Part shown: one piece after another, positions 31,260-43,816 of the stretch
Position numbering within the stretch: position 1 is the first letter of the stretch
Layout of the letters: the number at the start of each line of letters is the position of its first letter
Source of the DNA: Taiwanofungus camphoratus
Lineage: Eukaryota > Basidiomycota > Agaricomycetes > Polyporales > Taiwanofungaceae
NCBI GenBank assembly: GCA_003999685.1
Contig: CP021232.1
Span: forward strand, 1,240,001 to 1,304,000
Length of the DNA: 64,000 bases
Reading direction: 5' to 3'
The notes under the pieces: model-generated
Told to the model about the DNA's origin: nothing
The model's input: the letters and a program-made list of their open reading frames with translations, nothing else
The model's database searches: none
Translations under genes and position numbers: made by a program

Positions 31260-32867
31260 CTAATTATAATGTTTCACGACAACGCCATTGATGATTTCTT
31301 CTTCCACCCCGTTCTCTTTCTTCTCCAACTCAGTCAGTCCATACTTACTGATTCTACTCTTTCTCCACATTTCCATTGTAGGGGCATCAGCGTCGTCACA
31401 ATACCTTGTTATACCGAGTTTCTGCAACACCGGACTATCAGCAAACGGGACCAGCTTCACGTTGTCGTCAGGCATGGCGAAATAGAATACGCCCACGCGC
31501 CCATAGCCCCGTTGGTCTACCGGGGGTTGGATAACGCGGTGTATGGTCGCTTTATAGAACCCGCCAGAGAGGAATTCCATGACATCTCCAGCATTGATCA
31601 CCTGCATCAAAGTCAATCACGTTGAGAAGAGTAGACATTGCCTAAGTTCGCACAAGAGCATTCTCAATGTGCCTGATCCAGCGCCACTTGCCATCCGAGG
31701 AGAGGATCTGTAGCGCAGCAATGGGTTGGCTCCAAAGGATCGTGACACTTCCAATATCTGGATGACTGTTTCAGTAGCTATGCAATATGAAACACGGAGT
31801 ATGTACCGGTATGGCCCTTCAGCCACACGTTCTTCGTCTTCGTTTCTTCATCTTCGGGGCGAGGGTAGCTGCATTCAGGGAAGCTTTTCTATAAATCTCG
31901 TCGATTACCGATTGCACTCACTATTTCATGAAACGGGCTGTATGCAGTTAGCGTTAGGCACACGACGAGACGTTATTCTTTAACTGGAAGCGGCCTACCG
32001 GATGACTCGCCCACTGATGAGAAACCATGGATATTGACGAAGGTCTCCTCGGGGAGTTCCATGCCGAGCGCAAATAGCCTTTGGGTCCGTATCAGCCATA
32101 CCGAAGAATAAACCAGAATGTCGCCCTCTAGTCATGCGCACCGTAGGACTTGATGGAGGATGTTCAGGTGGCAGAATTTTGCAAATGCCTCGATCTCCGG
32201 CAAAAATGGTCGGAGTGCCACCGGGTGTTGTTGTTTCGAGTTCATAACGTCTCGATGAACTAGCAATCGAAGGTTGATTCAGCCCATCGGAAGGAGAAAC
32301 ACGAACAACACATACTATTATATTGTTCTATCTGATCGTGGACTCCTGCTTCGATAAGCTGCTCTGCAAGGTCAGAACGATGTGACGACGTCTTGATCAA
32401 ATGTGAATCGTACCCAGTGTCGTCGTAATTTATAGCCGCGATGGGTTCCGGTCGCTCGAAAGTCCGAGGGGTACTCTTGTTTCTCTTCATCATCGACTTG
32501 TGAAAATGTAACATCCGCAATATCGAAGGTTCGATCGTTCTTCGAAGTCGAAAGGTTAAGATGTCTTCTGCCGCATTGTGAGTAATTATTTCACCTGAGC
32601 CTGGGTATATCCATGATTGATGACATAAAAGAATCCTTGGTCAGTCATTGCATCACGTAGCTTGAGTGCGAGTTCTGCACGCCCATCATAAGTGTATGTC
32701 TTGCTGAGATCAATGACTGCCAATTCAGCATAGTCCACTATAGTTCGTGCAAGTGTTGCCAAGGTTAACCCTTCTTCAGTCACTGTAGGACGGAAATACC
32801 CACAAGTCTCATTTGTTCGCGGGGGTGGAACATAGCGAGGTGCAAATGGAAGTACAATTCCAGGCAT
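31260..32867 (-). CDS. 2-oxoglutarate/Fe(II) oxygenase, isopenicillin-N-synthase-like (tandem copy A)
   Basis: First of four same-strand paralogues. ATG 32867 gives MPGIVLPFAPRYVPPPRTNE. The N-terminal DIOX_N-type region has DQGFFYVINHGYTQAQV. Later exons read PEIEAFAKFCHLN and ELPEETFVNIHGFSS. The catalytic core has VWLKGHT, an intron, then DIGSVTILW (iron-binding H-x-D), and ATIHRVIQPP (third ligand His). The C-terminus ends VVKHYN and TAG at 31260. I could follow exons and short introns through most of the gene without an internal break. The family uses 2-oxoglutarate and O2 to oxidise small molecules; the substrate is unknown. A tandem array with paralogues B-D suggests specialised metabolism or a dosage role. 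Confidence 0.8.
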
Positions 32868-33288
32868 TCTCTCTGTCGTATGGTGGCAGGACTAGAGTAG
32901 AGAGATTAAGGCTATACCTTGTGGTGGTCCGGCACATTTATAATGAGATAAGCTAATCATCCAATGGGAAATCCAGGCATCGCAAAGTCAGTTCCCAGTT
33001 AGCCAAATATTTCCTCCAGTGGGTTGATTCAGAGGCCCTGGGATGTATCATCTCATTCACGCCCATCATCCTTACTTCTTGCAGCTTCCGACTCTGCAAT
33101 GGTAAACGCAACTGAGAGGCTCTCTTTGTTTGAGAACAGCTTCAGGAGCTGTAGTTCAGAAGTTGAGATAAAGGTATGCCGCACCTTATCATTGGGAAGA
33201 AACATGCTGCACGTCTATTCTTGAACAGTCTCATCGCTGGGGGTTCTCTATCGTCGACCTACTTATGTATGCCGTTATCTCCAATGGA

Positions 33289-34906
33289 CTAATTATAGTG
33301 CTTCACCACAACCCCACTGATGATCTCTTCCTCGATGCGGCTATTGTCCTTTTTCTTCAGCTCAGTGACCCCATACGCACTGACCCTACCCCTCCTCCAC
33401 ATCTCCATTGTGGGAGCATCGGCATCCCCGCAGAGACGAGTTATGCCATACTTCTGAAGCACAGGACTCTCAGTGTACGGTATCAGTTTCACATCGTCGT
33501 CCGGCATAGCAAAGTAGAATACACCAAGACGAGTGTAACCGCGTTGGTCTATAGGAGGTTGTATAACGCGATGAATGGTCGCTTTGTAAAAACCGCCCGA
33601 GAAGAATTCCATGGCATCGCCTGCATTTATGACCTGCACAGATAAGCGTGGCTGGGTGAAATCAAAAGTAACTGCAGATGTGTGAAATGTATACCAGAGC
33701 ATTCTCGATATGTTTGATCCACCGCCACTGACCATCCGAAGATAAGATTTGCAGGGCAGAAATTGGTTGACTCCAAAGAATTGTAACACTGCCAACATCT
33801 TCACGACGCATTTTTCAGTCATTGTACTGAAATGCGGGATTAAAATCACCTGTATGTCCCTTCAGCCAGACGTTGTTGGTTTTGGCTTCTTCGTCATCCG
33901 AACGCGGGTAGCTAATTATTTCATGAATGTCCACACTGTTTATGGTATCAGTTTTACCGATTACACTCACTATTTCATGAAACGTGCTGTGACAGTCGTT
34001 GGAGCTTGATATCAGGGCTGAATTTGCATGATCTTGAGAGTGATGGAACTCACCGGACGATTCTCCTGCAGAGGAAAACCCATGAACGTTGACGAAGGTA
34101 TCCTCAGGAAGTTCCATGCCGATTGCGAACAGTCTTCAGGAGCTCAATATCATATGTGCTGGGAAGGAAATATTGTGAAGAGCATACCTCAGAATGGGAA
34201 AGAGAACATTGAAATGACAAAACCGGGCAAATGCCTCGACCTCTGGCAAGAGCGGTTGAAGCATTTCTGGATGCTGCTGCTTCATGACATTTCGGTTTAC
34301 TGATAAACAAGTACGTTTCATCATCTGCTTGGAACAATGTAACGGTGAACCAAATCTACCGTTGTAATGCTCTATCTGATCGTGAACGCCCGCGTTAATA
34401 TGCTATGCTTGTGTGTCAGCAAACGCGAATTATTATCTGTGTAACATGATTCGGACCCAATTTCTGCGTGATTTGTATCCTTGGTATACACCTGTCGTCT
34501 TGAAATCTACAGTATAGGCTTGTTTCTCGTCATCACTGACCAGAGAAAACGGAACATCTGCGATATCGAAAATACGGTCATTCTGAATAGCCATGAGTAC
34601 AGATCTAAAAATGTAAAACACAGAACTGGTTACCTGTGCTTGGGTGTATCCGTGATTGATAGCATAGAAGAATCCTTGATCGGTCATTGCATCACGCAGG
34701 TGAAGGGCGAGTTCCCCACGACCTTCGGGAGTATGTATCTTTGAGAGATCGATGATTGGAAGATTTGCATACTCCACTGCCCCAATTGTGAACACATCAG
34801 ACAAGAAGTATGAAATGGCGAGAGTAACAGGGGGATACTAACGGGTCTGGTTGGTACGAGGAGGTGGGATATAGTGGGAGATAGACGGCAAGATTGTACC
34901 GGGCAT
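33289..34906 (-). CDS. 2-oxoglutarate/Fe(II) oxygenase, isopenicillin-N-synthase-like (tandem copy B)
   Basis: Paralogue of copy A, 420 bp upstream of it in gene order. ATG 34906 starts MPGTILPSISHYIPPP. Visible parts: DLSKIHTPEGRGELALHLRD, DQGFFYAINHGYTQAQ, NDRIFDIADVPFS, ELPEDTFVNVHGFSSAGESS, VWLKGHT / DVGSVTILW (H-x-D, split by an intron inside the Asp codon), ATIHRVIQPPIDQRGY and a C-terminus ending VVVKHYN at 33289. No break seen. Substrate unknown. Confidence 0.8.
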
Positions 34907-36417
34907 CTTCCTCGGGAGGTCTCAGGGATTGCAAGACAATGGAGGACCCGATTGAGGATTTTTTCATTATATAGACTTGTAGTTGATCGTAATCAACCTA
35001 AGACATCTCGAAGAATGATGATAGAGCCCTCACACAGTAAAGCGACCTTCTAATGGATACTGCCGCGACACAGTCTTTTCTGAATGAGGGAACCTCTGTC
35101 CAGCTCGTCAATGTACCGTTGCTCCTGGACTTGGATCATGTGTGCTTGCAACTGATAACGAATTAGTAGTGAAGCTCAACTTCTGGCAGGTCAGCTGATA
35201 GCGGTAGTATTTTGTCAAGGTGTTCTGGATTAGCGGAGTCCCCCCAGGATGAGAACGCTGTTAACAATATTTCTGGAAATTCTATGCGGAATGCAGAGTG
35301 TTCGACGACATCGGTCAGACGTAGAGGCGTACGAGATTGGAACGATCATCCCACGAGATAAACTGAGCTGAGCACAGAGTACGCGACTAGAGAATCAGGC
35401 AAAACCTCCGAAACCTAGGGCGACAGGGACCTCCAGACATTACAACCTTTTAAGACCTGACTCCTCGTAAAGCGCTAAACGCTGTCATGGACACGATTTA
35501 CACAGGTCAAGCCTCACTGTTATGTTACCTGTGTCCGAACAAAAGTTTACTGTCAGGCTACGGTGTGCTAAATGCACGAAGTTCATCCATTGTATGATGC
35601 CGTGACCGGTTATTTCAATGGGTCGAGCTTAGGACATCATTGATTATCGTTGTGATGTACGTGATCTTCGATGCTAAGATAAGCGGGATTGAATATTGAG
35701 TAAAACTGTGGGTATACGCCTCACCATTGCTCCTCATGATCGATGTCGAACGAGCATTATCTCGAACATCGTGATTTTTGCACAGCGACGCGGAACGGTG
35801 AATCCTGAGTAGAGGCCCGCCCAAGTGGGCTCTGGCTGCCAAGATGACAGTGCGGACTGACGGGATAGACCCAATTCGACTATGACAGCCTTGACAAGAC
35901 TTGACGAGTGTTGAAATTGTGAAGACGAGAACCGTAGGGCCTTGGGAAAATGAGGATCGTGTCTGCAAAATAAAACGGAAGCCGGGAGAGGACTGTTCTA
36001 GCTCCTGTTACGCAATGGTCATAAAATGTGGAGAATTCTCCTCCCCAGCCGATAATTTAGGTCGTAGCGTCTGGTGACCTGAAATCTTCCTCGGCAAGCA
36101 CCTTTTACCTTAAAAAAGATGACTATTGAGTTTTGATACATACACATGAGAGTGGATCCAAATTGTGCTAGTCGATGTGTTGATTCGGGAGATAGCACTA
36201 GCCAGCATAGAACGCGAAATAAGCTCGTGGTGTCGACATTGAGGGTGGACGGGAGATTGACACTCAGAGCCTTGCACTTTTGAAACATTGGACTGGACGG
36301 GACGACACCTTATCAGCGACTAAATGCAGGCACGCAATAGTTTCCATCTTTGAACTGCGGGGCGGCGAACTGCACGCACTCTCGACGTGGTCAACTCCCT
36401 GTCAATAGACGCTGCAG
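34907..36417. other. Intergenic region between oxygenase copies B and C
   Basis: 1.5 kb, clearly longer than the other gaps in the array. No oxygenase motif is left in it. One minus-strand stretch at about 35,340-35,170 reads like an exon end (SSWGDSANPEHLDKILPLSA, closing LPEVELHY and a stop) with no ATG and no recognised family. Other small open frames show nothing. Confidence 0.4.
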
Positions 36418-37999
36418 TCAATTGTAGTGTTTTACCACAACACCGCGGATAACCTCTTCCTCGTTGCCGTCCTCCCTTTTCTTCAGCTGACTGAGTCCGT
36501 ACGCACTAGCCCTGCCTTTCCTCCACATTTCCATAGTTGGAGCGATGTCGTCTTCACAAAGGCGAGTCATGCCGTACTTTTGCAGTACAGGGCTCTTAGC
36601 GTAAGGGACGAGCTTCACGTTGTCATCCGCCTTGGCGAAGTAAAAGACGCCCACGCGTGCATAGCCGCGCTGATCCACAGGGGGCTGGATGACACGGTGA
36701 ATAGTCGCCTTGTAGAACCCACCGGAGAGGAACTCCATGGCATCACCGGCGTTGATCACCTGAGTCAAAAACAACTTCAGACATCATCCGAGTAGACAAT
36801 TAGTGTTCGCACAAGAGCGTTGTCTATGTGCCTGACCCAGCGCCATTTGCCGTCCAACAAGAGGATTTGCAGGGCAGATATCGGCTGGCTCCACAGAATT
36901 GTGATACTTCCGGTATCTGCCCAGAGAATATCAGTCACTGCGCAGGAAGTTATGCAAAACGTATAACCGGTGTGGCCCTTCAGCCAAACGTTATCAGTCC
37001 TGGCTTCTATGTCAGCCGAGCGTGGATAGCTGCGGCACAGTGAGCGCAAGTCATTCCTGAGATGCCAAAATAACGTACTACTTCATGAAGCGTACTAGCG
37101 ATGGAGTCGACATCAGCCAGCATGTCAGTTAAAGAAGGGTTACCTACCAGACGACTCGCCGGCAGAGGAGAAACCATGGATGTTAACAAATGTCTCTTCA
37201 GGAAGCTCCAAACCGATTGCAAAGAGCCTGTGGAAACGGTCAACATTGGCGACCAAGAACAGATAAGTTGTTGTATCACATACCTGAGGATTGGATGAAG
37301 TACATTCATATGGCAAAACTTAGCGAAGTCCTCTATTTCTGGCAACAGCGGTTGAAGCGCTTCCGGATGCTGTTGTTTCATCACGTCTCGGTTGACTAAT
37401 CCAACAAGATGTTAGTCGTTAATGATCCAACGATGACGAATCTGAAACTACTATTGTAGTGCTCAATCTCGTCAGGAACTCCAGCGTTGATGTGCTGTGC
37501 AATCCTGTCAGATTAACTGCGAGTATGGGGCTGAAGAAAAACTGCACCCATTTACCCCGAGACTTGTATCCTTGATATATTCCGGTCGTCTTGAAATCCC
37601 CTGCGAAGACCGTTTTCTCTTCGTCGTCGACTTGAGAGAACGGAACATCCGCTACATCGAAGATGCGGTCATTCTGGCATGCGATCAGGCTGGGACTGTC
37701 GCTAGTCAGAACATTTCCCTTCACCTGAGCTTGAGTATATCCATGGTTGATAGCGTAGAAAAATCCCTGCCCAGTCATAGCATCACGCAATTGTATCGCA
37801 AGCTCAGCGCGTCCTTCAGCAGTGTGCGCTTTGGCTAAGTCAATGATCGGTAAGTCGGCGTAGTCCACTGTAAGTCACGGAAGGATGATAAACTATCATG
37901 TCTCTCCACGTTCGATAACGGGTGAGAACCCTTACAGATCTCATTCGTACTGGGAGGTCGAGTGATATGAGGAACGGAGGATAATGTGGTACCAGGCAT
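36418..37999 (-). CDS. 2-oxoglutarate/Fe(II) oxygenase, isopenicillin-N-synthase-like (tandem copy C)
   Basis: ATG 37999 gives MPGTTLSSVPHITRPPS, matching the start of the other copies better than an in-frame ATG further upstream. Visible parts: GQGFFYAINHGYTQAQV, NDRIFDVADVPFSQVDDEEK, RDVMKQQHPEALQPLLPEIE, VWLKGHT / DTGSITILWSQP, WRWVRHIDNALV, ATIHRVIQPPVDQRGYARVG and ending GVVVKHYN at 36418. The same intron splits the Asp of the H-x-D motif. No break seen. Confidence 0.8.
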
Positions 38000-38623
38000 A
38001 TCGCTTGAAACAGAGGAAAGGACAAAGCGACGATGCCCCATAGGCAGGCTTACTTTACCAAATGATTTATGCAAAAACCACAGATAAGGACTGCCCCCAT
38101 TCAGACTCAGGCATTAGAGCCCGAGCTCGTATCAGCGAGCCGACCCCTTCTGGTAAATTGGGTAGCGCATTAATCGAATGGAAGCCAACATACTCTGTAA
38201 TTCTTCTCGTTCCAAAGAGAATTCACTTGGAGCATCACGTTGACCCTCGAACTTACCACTTGTTCATTCTCCTAAAGCCACCTTCGGACAATACATTTGC
38301 AAATGACACCCATGCCGGTCGCATGGGCCGACTGGAAGCAGGAATGATACACCAGCAAGAATGCAGACGCTGCGAGGACCAGGACCGTGCTATCGCACGT
38401 GTGATCAGACTGGCTTCTAGAGTGCGGGTACCATAGCACGATACAACAGAAGGGTAGCTCATCGGGCCTTTGACGTTCATGCAGAAAGGGGGCCATTCAA
38501 CTGACGAAGAGACGCATAAGCTTCTACTGATTATATATTGCATCGTACCTTATCGGTAACCACAAACGTGCATCGTGGCTCTAACTTCAGTGGATGCATT
38601 GGTCCTTATCTTTGGTCGTATAG

Positions 38624-40222
38624 CTAGTTGTAGTGCTTGACCAGAACTCCGTTGATAATCTCCTCCTCAACACCACCGTCCCTCTTATTGAGCTCAGTCT
38701 GTCCATACGCACTGGTTCTGCCCCTTCTCCACATCTCCATTGTGGGCGCATCAGCGTCATCGCATCGGCGATTAATTCCGTATTTTTGAAGCACGGGACT
38801 CTCGGCGTACGGAAGGAGCCTCACTTCGTCATCTGGCATGGCAAAGTAGAAGGCGCCAAGACGCGTACGACCGCGCTGGTCCTTGGGAGGCTGGACAACG
38901 CGGTGGATGGTTGCCTTATAGAACCCCCCTGACAGGAATTCCATTGCATCGCCTGCGTTGATTACCTGCGACAAAGTAAGATGTCTTCCACAGTGAACAT
39001 CACCGTTGATACCGACGCGACAGCTGAATTGCGCACAAGAGCATTGTCAATATGCTTAATCCAGCGCCAGTTGCCATCGGGAGACAATATCTGCAGTGCT
39101 GCAACAGGTTGACTCCAAAGAATCGTCACGCTGCCAAAATCTATAAAGCAGATGAGTCTTTACATGATTACATTGAGGTATCTCACTACCTGTGTGCCCT
39201 TTTAGCCAAACATTCTGAGTTTTTCTTTCCTCATCTTCCGAACGTGGATAACTGCACATATAAAACACCCATCAGCATTTTGAGTAGATGTGACTGCATT
39301 GGTAATACTGACTATTTCATGAAACGAACTGTATGTGTAGTCAGGGATTATCACAAACCGATTATTGTTTCAGATCGCTTACCATACGTTTCACCCACAG
39401 CGGAGTAACCATGATTCTTGACGAAAGTATCCTCGGGCAATTCCATACCGAGCGCGAGAAGCCTTTGCCGTCAAATAAAGAAGCATTTACAGGAAATTTG
39501 CTTCAAAGGTGAGCGTACCTGAGGATGGGATGAAGAATGTTCAAATGATTGAATCGCGCAAAGGCTTCGATCTCTGGCAAAAGCGCTCGGAGGGGCTTCG
39601 GGTGATGCTTTTTTGTAACGTCTCGATTTACTAAACATGAAGGGTCAGCATCCACTCGCTCGCGTATCACGATGACCTACTGTTGTAGTGCTCAACTTGG
39701 TCATGAACTCCAGCGTCTATATGCTGTATCGCAAGGTGAGAATTGATAACATATGTGCAGAAAATGATCCTACCCAGTATTGCCGCAACTTATATCCCTG
39801 ATACGACCCGGTAGCTTTGATATTCCCTGCGTATGCTCGCTTCTCTTCATCGGCTACAAGAGAGAACGGGACGTCCGCGATGTCAAAGATACGATCGTTC
39901 TAGAAAGGCAATGAGTATCGCATATCCCAAGATAAATTGTGGTAGATATCGTCATAAAACACCTGCACTTGGGTATATCCGTGATTGATGACATAGAAAA
40001 ATCCCTGTGTGGTCATGGAATCCCGCACTTGTATAGCGAGTTCTGCACGACCTTCACTGGTATCGGCCTTAGAAAGATCAATGATCCTCAAATCCGCATA
40101 ATCCACTTTTGATATGTCAGAAATCGTATATTTATGAAAAATCGATGCGAGCACTCACGACTCTCATTTGTTTGAGGTGCAGGAACGTAATGAGGAATCG
40201 ATGGTAATATCGTACTAGGCAT
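38624..40222 (-). CDS. 2-oxoglutarate/Fe(II) oxygenase, isopenicillin-N-synthase-like (tandem copy D)
   Basis: ATG 40222 starts MPSTILPSIPHYVPAP. Visible parts: DLSKADTSEGRAELAIQVRD, TQGFFYVINHGYTQVQV, NDRIFDIADVPFSLV, VWLKGHT / DFGSVTILWSQPVAALQ, WRWIKHIDNALV, ATIHRVVQPPKDQRGRTRLG and ending GVLVKHYN at 38624. Spacing to copy C is 624 bp. Intron positions match copies A-C, so the array arose by duplication of an intron-containing gene. Confidence 0.8.
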
Positions 40223-40491
40223 TCTTGCGCTGCGCAGTGACAGTTTGCAGAACAGAATAGCCAAAGACTATAAAAGACAAGAGAAGCCGACAACATCTAA
40301 TATATAGCAATGGTTGCACTAGTCAAGATAAGCACGCAATCTTGTACAGACATCGCGACGACTCTATACACAATCACCGGGTCGGGGTTGCAGACTGAGA
40401 CTAGAGTAACGCAAATGCAAATCTAGTCGCACCGTTTTCAACCTCTCGCAATATGGCATGGGCCCGATGATATCGTAACAAGTAAAGATTA

Positions 40492-40803
40492 GTGTTGCCG
40501 CGAGTGGAGTCGAGTTCGCGAACTCGCCACAACTCGGTTTTACGAGTGAGAGCGAGCGGCGAGTTGACTCGCGCTCAGCACGTCATGTGCTTTTCCGGTC
40601 ATGTGTGCTTTGGTCTTGTGCTCGTGGGAGGCAGCTGGTGCCAAATCACGAGGCACACAGTTTCAGCCAATAGACAGCGTGGATAAAACATCATCAGCTC
40701 GCTCAAGTCGACTTGTGAGCCGACCACGCAACCGCGAGTCGAATGATCAAATTTTGGGTCGAGTTCAACTCGCGAGTCACTTGACTCGAGCTCGCGGCAA
40801 CAC
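40492..40803. mobile_element. MITE-like element with GTGTTGCCGCGAG inverted ends
   Basis: A 312-bp segment bounded by GTGTTGCCGCGAG (40492-40504) and its exact inverse CTCGCGGCAACAC (40791-40803). It is rich in ACTCG/CGAGT motifs, including near-palindromic runs such as GAGTTCGCGAACTC. The ends resemble hAT-type termini (TGTTGCC), but no 8-bp target duplication is visible. It has no coding capacity. It lies in the gap between oxygenase copy D and GWT1. Confidence 0.55.
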
Positions 40804-41106
40804 CAGTATGGATGGGCGAATGTCGAACGAGTGCACTGCGACAGTTGAACTCCCTGTGTCGAGCACGAGCTACCAAATGGTATATCTGCATGCATTTGGA
40901 GAAGGTTCATGTATCTGATCACTACTGGGTAGCACTACTAGCAATTTCTTTTCGATGACGATGCCATCGCAGATTTTCGAAGGGGTGCTGGGACCGCATT
41001 ACAAGCTTTGAGGTTTATTCACCGAGTGAACATCGAGGAATCACCAGTAAATATTATATTTGACCGCTAGAGTCGGTGGAGTGTATCTATAACAGAAGAC
41101 GCAAAC
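40804..41106. other. Intergenic, 3' side of GWT1
   Basis: About 300 bp without a recognised gene, presumably the 3' UTR of the minus-strand GWT1 gene. The stretch 40,223-40,491 on the other side of the MITE-like element likewise shows nothing beyond the promoter of oxygenase copy D. Confidence 0.4.
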
Positions 41107-43172
41107 TCAGAACCTCCACAGCCTCCTATTTCGGCATACCCACGCTACCCCAGATATCCCGGATGCATACAGTGAAAGGACAAGCATAGCTGCCCAATCC
41201 AGCATATACATTGTCGCCATTGACAGGTTAATCAGCCCTGTCGCAATGTTCGCCTAAGCAGCGTGTTGCGGGTGAGCTTCCCCATACATATGAAGAGAAT
41301 TTGTGGGAGTGAGATGATGAATACCCACTAGCAAGAACAACACTAGTCCATTCCGGTTCACCGCCTCCAGTAAAGCTGGTGCACCCCTTTCGACCTCACA
41401 CCCCCTATTATCATGCTTGCTTAACGCTGTTGGATCTGGATGGACCTTGAGCTTCGATACAGAAGAGTATGTGGACCTGGAGAGCGGCGAGGGAAAGAAG
41501 AACAGGTCGAGGAAGAGGTAGCCCAACAAGAAGGTCGTATTATAGGCCGACACCCAGAGAATATACTGCAGGTTTACCTGCATATAAAGAATAGGGACAT
41601 CAGTAACTCCAAGACGGATAACATGAAAGGACCAACCAAACGGCGCGAGATGCCTCCACCGACTCCGAAGGCTTTCACAGCACCCAACAGAACCCACCAA
41701 ACGATAGCATACGAGCACAGTTCGATCGCTGTCTTGTCATTCTCACGTCTTTCTTGAATCTGGGTAGGTTGTCTGTGAGCTCTACTTCGTACACTATCAT
41801 CATTCTCGCTGTCAGAGTCACTGCTGTAGCGATGTGTTCGAGCATGACCCCTGTCGGATTGCACTAGTTGATGTAGGCGACGGCGAAAGTGGGAAGGTGA
41901 GGGTGGGAAGAGTAACGCTCCAGTTGATAGACCAAGTAGGTGAATGGCAAGATAGCCTGTAAATCAGGATATGAGATAATTATACTATCGATACAAAACC
42001 ATACGCACCAAACAAGGACACAAGGCCTTCTTTATTTGCACTGACGAATGTTGCGCGAGGTGCATCGAAGACATACTTCGTGAGGCCTCCAGGAGATAAG
42101 GCGAGTTGTTGAGCTTTACAAGACGAATGAGCCGAAATGTGTTACAGTGAGTGGGATCACATACACAATGCAAGCAAGAATCCAAGCAAGGAGATGGGTA
42201 AGCGCATCATGAGTGGGTGCAGTAATACTTGAAGAACGGGTATAAGCGCAAGAGTGATGAAGAAGTTCCAGTGAACTCCATATTCTGAATGGTGTTCCTG
42301 TGCGATATTAGGGACTTATCTCTACTCAAATTGAGAATGTAAGCAAACCGGATAGTCAACGCCCTTCACTGAGATCGTTCGCAACAGGCCAAGTAGCAAA
42401 AGAGGAAGACATTTACGGGCAACAGCCGCCAATTTTGGAAGAGCAGGCTGAGTAAGGTATGACGGATTCTTGATAATAGGTATGGCAGACACAATTCCTT
42501 GTGAGAATACGAACGAGCCGACGCCCAGATCCATCTAACTCCGACTTAGTCATGAAAACATTGCAAACGAGCGATACAAACCATTGATGCCCCAAATGTC
42601 TCGCACTTTGCCAGCGAGCGAGGGAAGACGGGGAAATCCACCGCGAGGATTGACAAGAACGTGAGTAGTAGCATATGTGCTCGGTATGTTGTTAATGGAG
42701 GCAGCGAGGGAATGCGAGTCGTCATTGGAGCATTGCTGCTATCTCGCGTCGAGCTCGTCGTATAATCTCGTTCCCGTGAAGGGGACGACGCGCGACTCGG
42801 GCTCAGACTCGACGGCAGCGGAGTTCCCAGCTCCCGGCGCGGCATAAGAAGCAATAAACCAGTCGGAATGAGAATGATCAGGTTGAGTAAACCAGGGGCG
42901 TTTGCAAAGAGTGTAATTGAGAGAAGAAGTGGCAGAACCAGAATGAGAAGCTCTACCCAGAAATTGTTGGTGATGTTTGGATGCAGACGGGTACGGAGGG
43001 CAGAATGGAGGGCTATTGACGACTAACTTCAATCAGATATAGCAAGCATGAGTGATTAGCTGCTCTGGATACTTACAAGCGCTGCAAGGGAGACCATGTT
43101 GATATGTCCGATGCTCGAACCGGTCATTCCTGAGACGAATGCCTCCTTCGACGCCTTATAGTCGACACTCAT
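41107..43172 (-). CDS. GWT1: GPI-anchor biosynthesis inositol acyltransferase Gwt1/PIG-W
   Basis: Multi-spanning ER membrane protein that acylates the inositol of GlcN-PI during GPI-anchor synthesis. Exon 1 from ATG 43172 reads [20 protein letters not shown], the conserved family start. Further hallmarks: RETISVKG-like loop followed by [17 protein letters not shown] with ITLALIPV (about 42,240-42,360), a Ser/Arg-rich cytosolic loop (about 41,800-41,850), [29 protein letters not shown], and after the last intron [20 protein letters not shown]. The stop is TGA at 41109-41107. Introns are short and those checked keep the frame. It is divergent from the permease gene, sharing about 640 bp of upstream DNA. 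Looks complete. Confidence 0.9.
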
Positions 43173-43816
43173 TTTCACGACTTTGGTCACGCTCGCAGTA
43201 TACTAAGACAACAAGCTTTCTTGCGGGCTTCAAAGCGCCGGTTCTCCGAAAATTCAAAATGGAGGATACCTGGGAGTAGCCTTGGTGTGTTCCTATGCCA
43301 TTCGTACACGTCAGGACGCAATTCTGCGTTTCGAGATTTACTGTAAAGGTGCAGACGTGGTTATCGTTTAATGTCAGATATGTGGCAGAATTTCACGAAC
43401 TGGCATCACTTTGGAATTGCTTTGGAAGGACGTGGTTTCGGTCACGCGCAACCCAAGCTACGGTCGCTGCAGCGCGTCGCGTAACTTGACTTTCCGACCC
43501 TCTTTATGACGTTCCTAATTATTTAGCGTTATGCGTCTTGACATTTCTTTCGTTCCAGCAATATTTTATTCGTATGAAACAAACTGCGCAATGGCTCGAC
43601 CGTGCCTGAGCAACAATCTTATCTGCCTCTCTCAGCGAACACCGGCAATTATCATATTCTGGCACCCATGTCTTATCGCTCCTAGTATCGCCCTGGGATC
43701 TTCATCATGTGCCGTCGGGTTGCTGCTATTAGTATCTCTGAATATAAATGCTCGAGTATCCGGGTGTTCTGTAGCTCCCCTCAACTGCACCCTCGGGTAT
43801 AGTCTAACTAGCAACC
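43173..43816. promoter_or_regulatory. Divergent promoter region of GWT1 and the permease gene
   Basis: 644 bp between the two start codons, so both promoters must lie here. Pyrimidine-rich stretches are present, but I cannot name a specific element. Confidence 0.4.

Noticed and set aside
35615-36288. Two minus-strand frames (117 and 89 codons) between oxygenases B and C
   Set aside because: No recognisable domain, no intron structure and composition like intergenic DNA.
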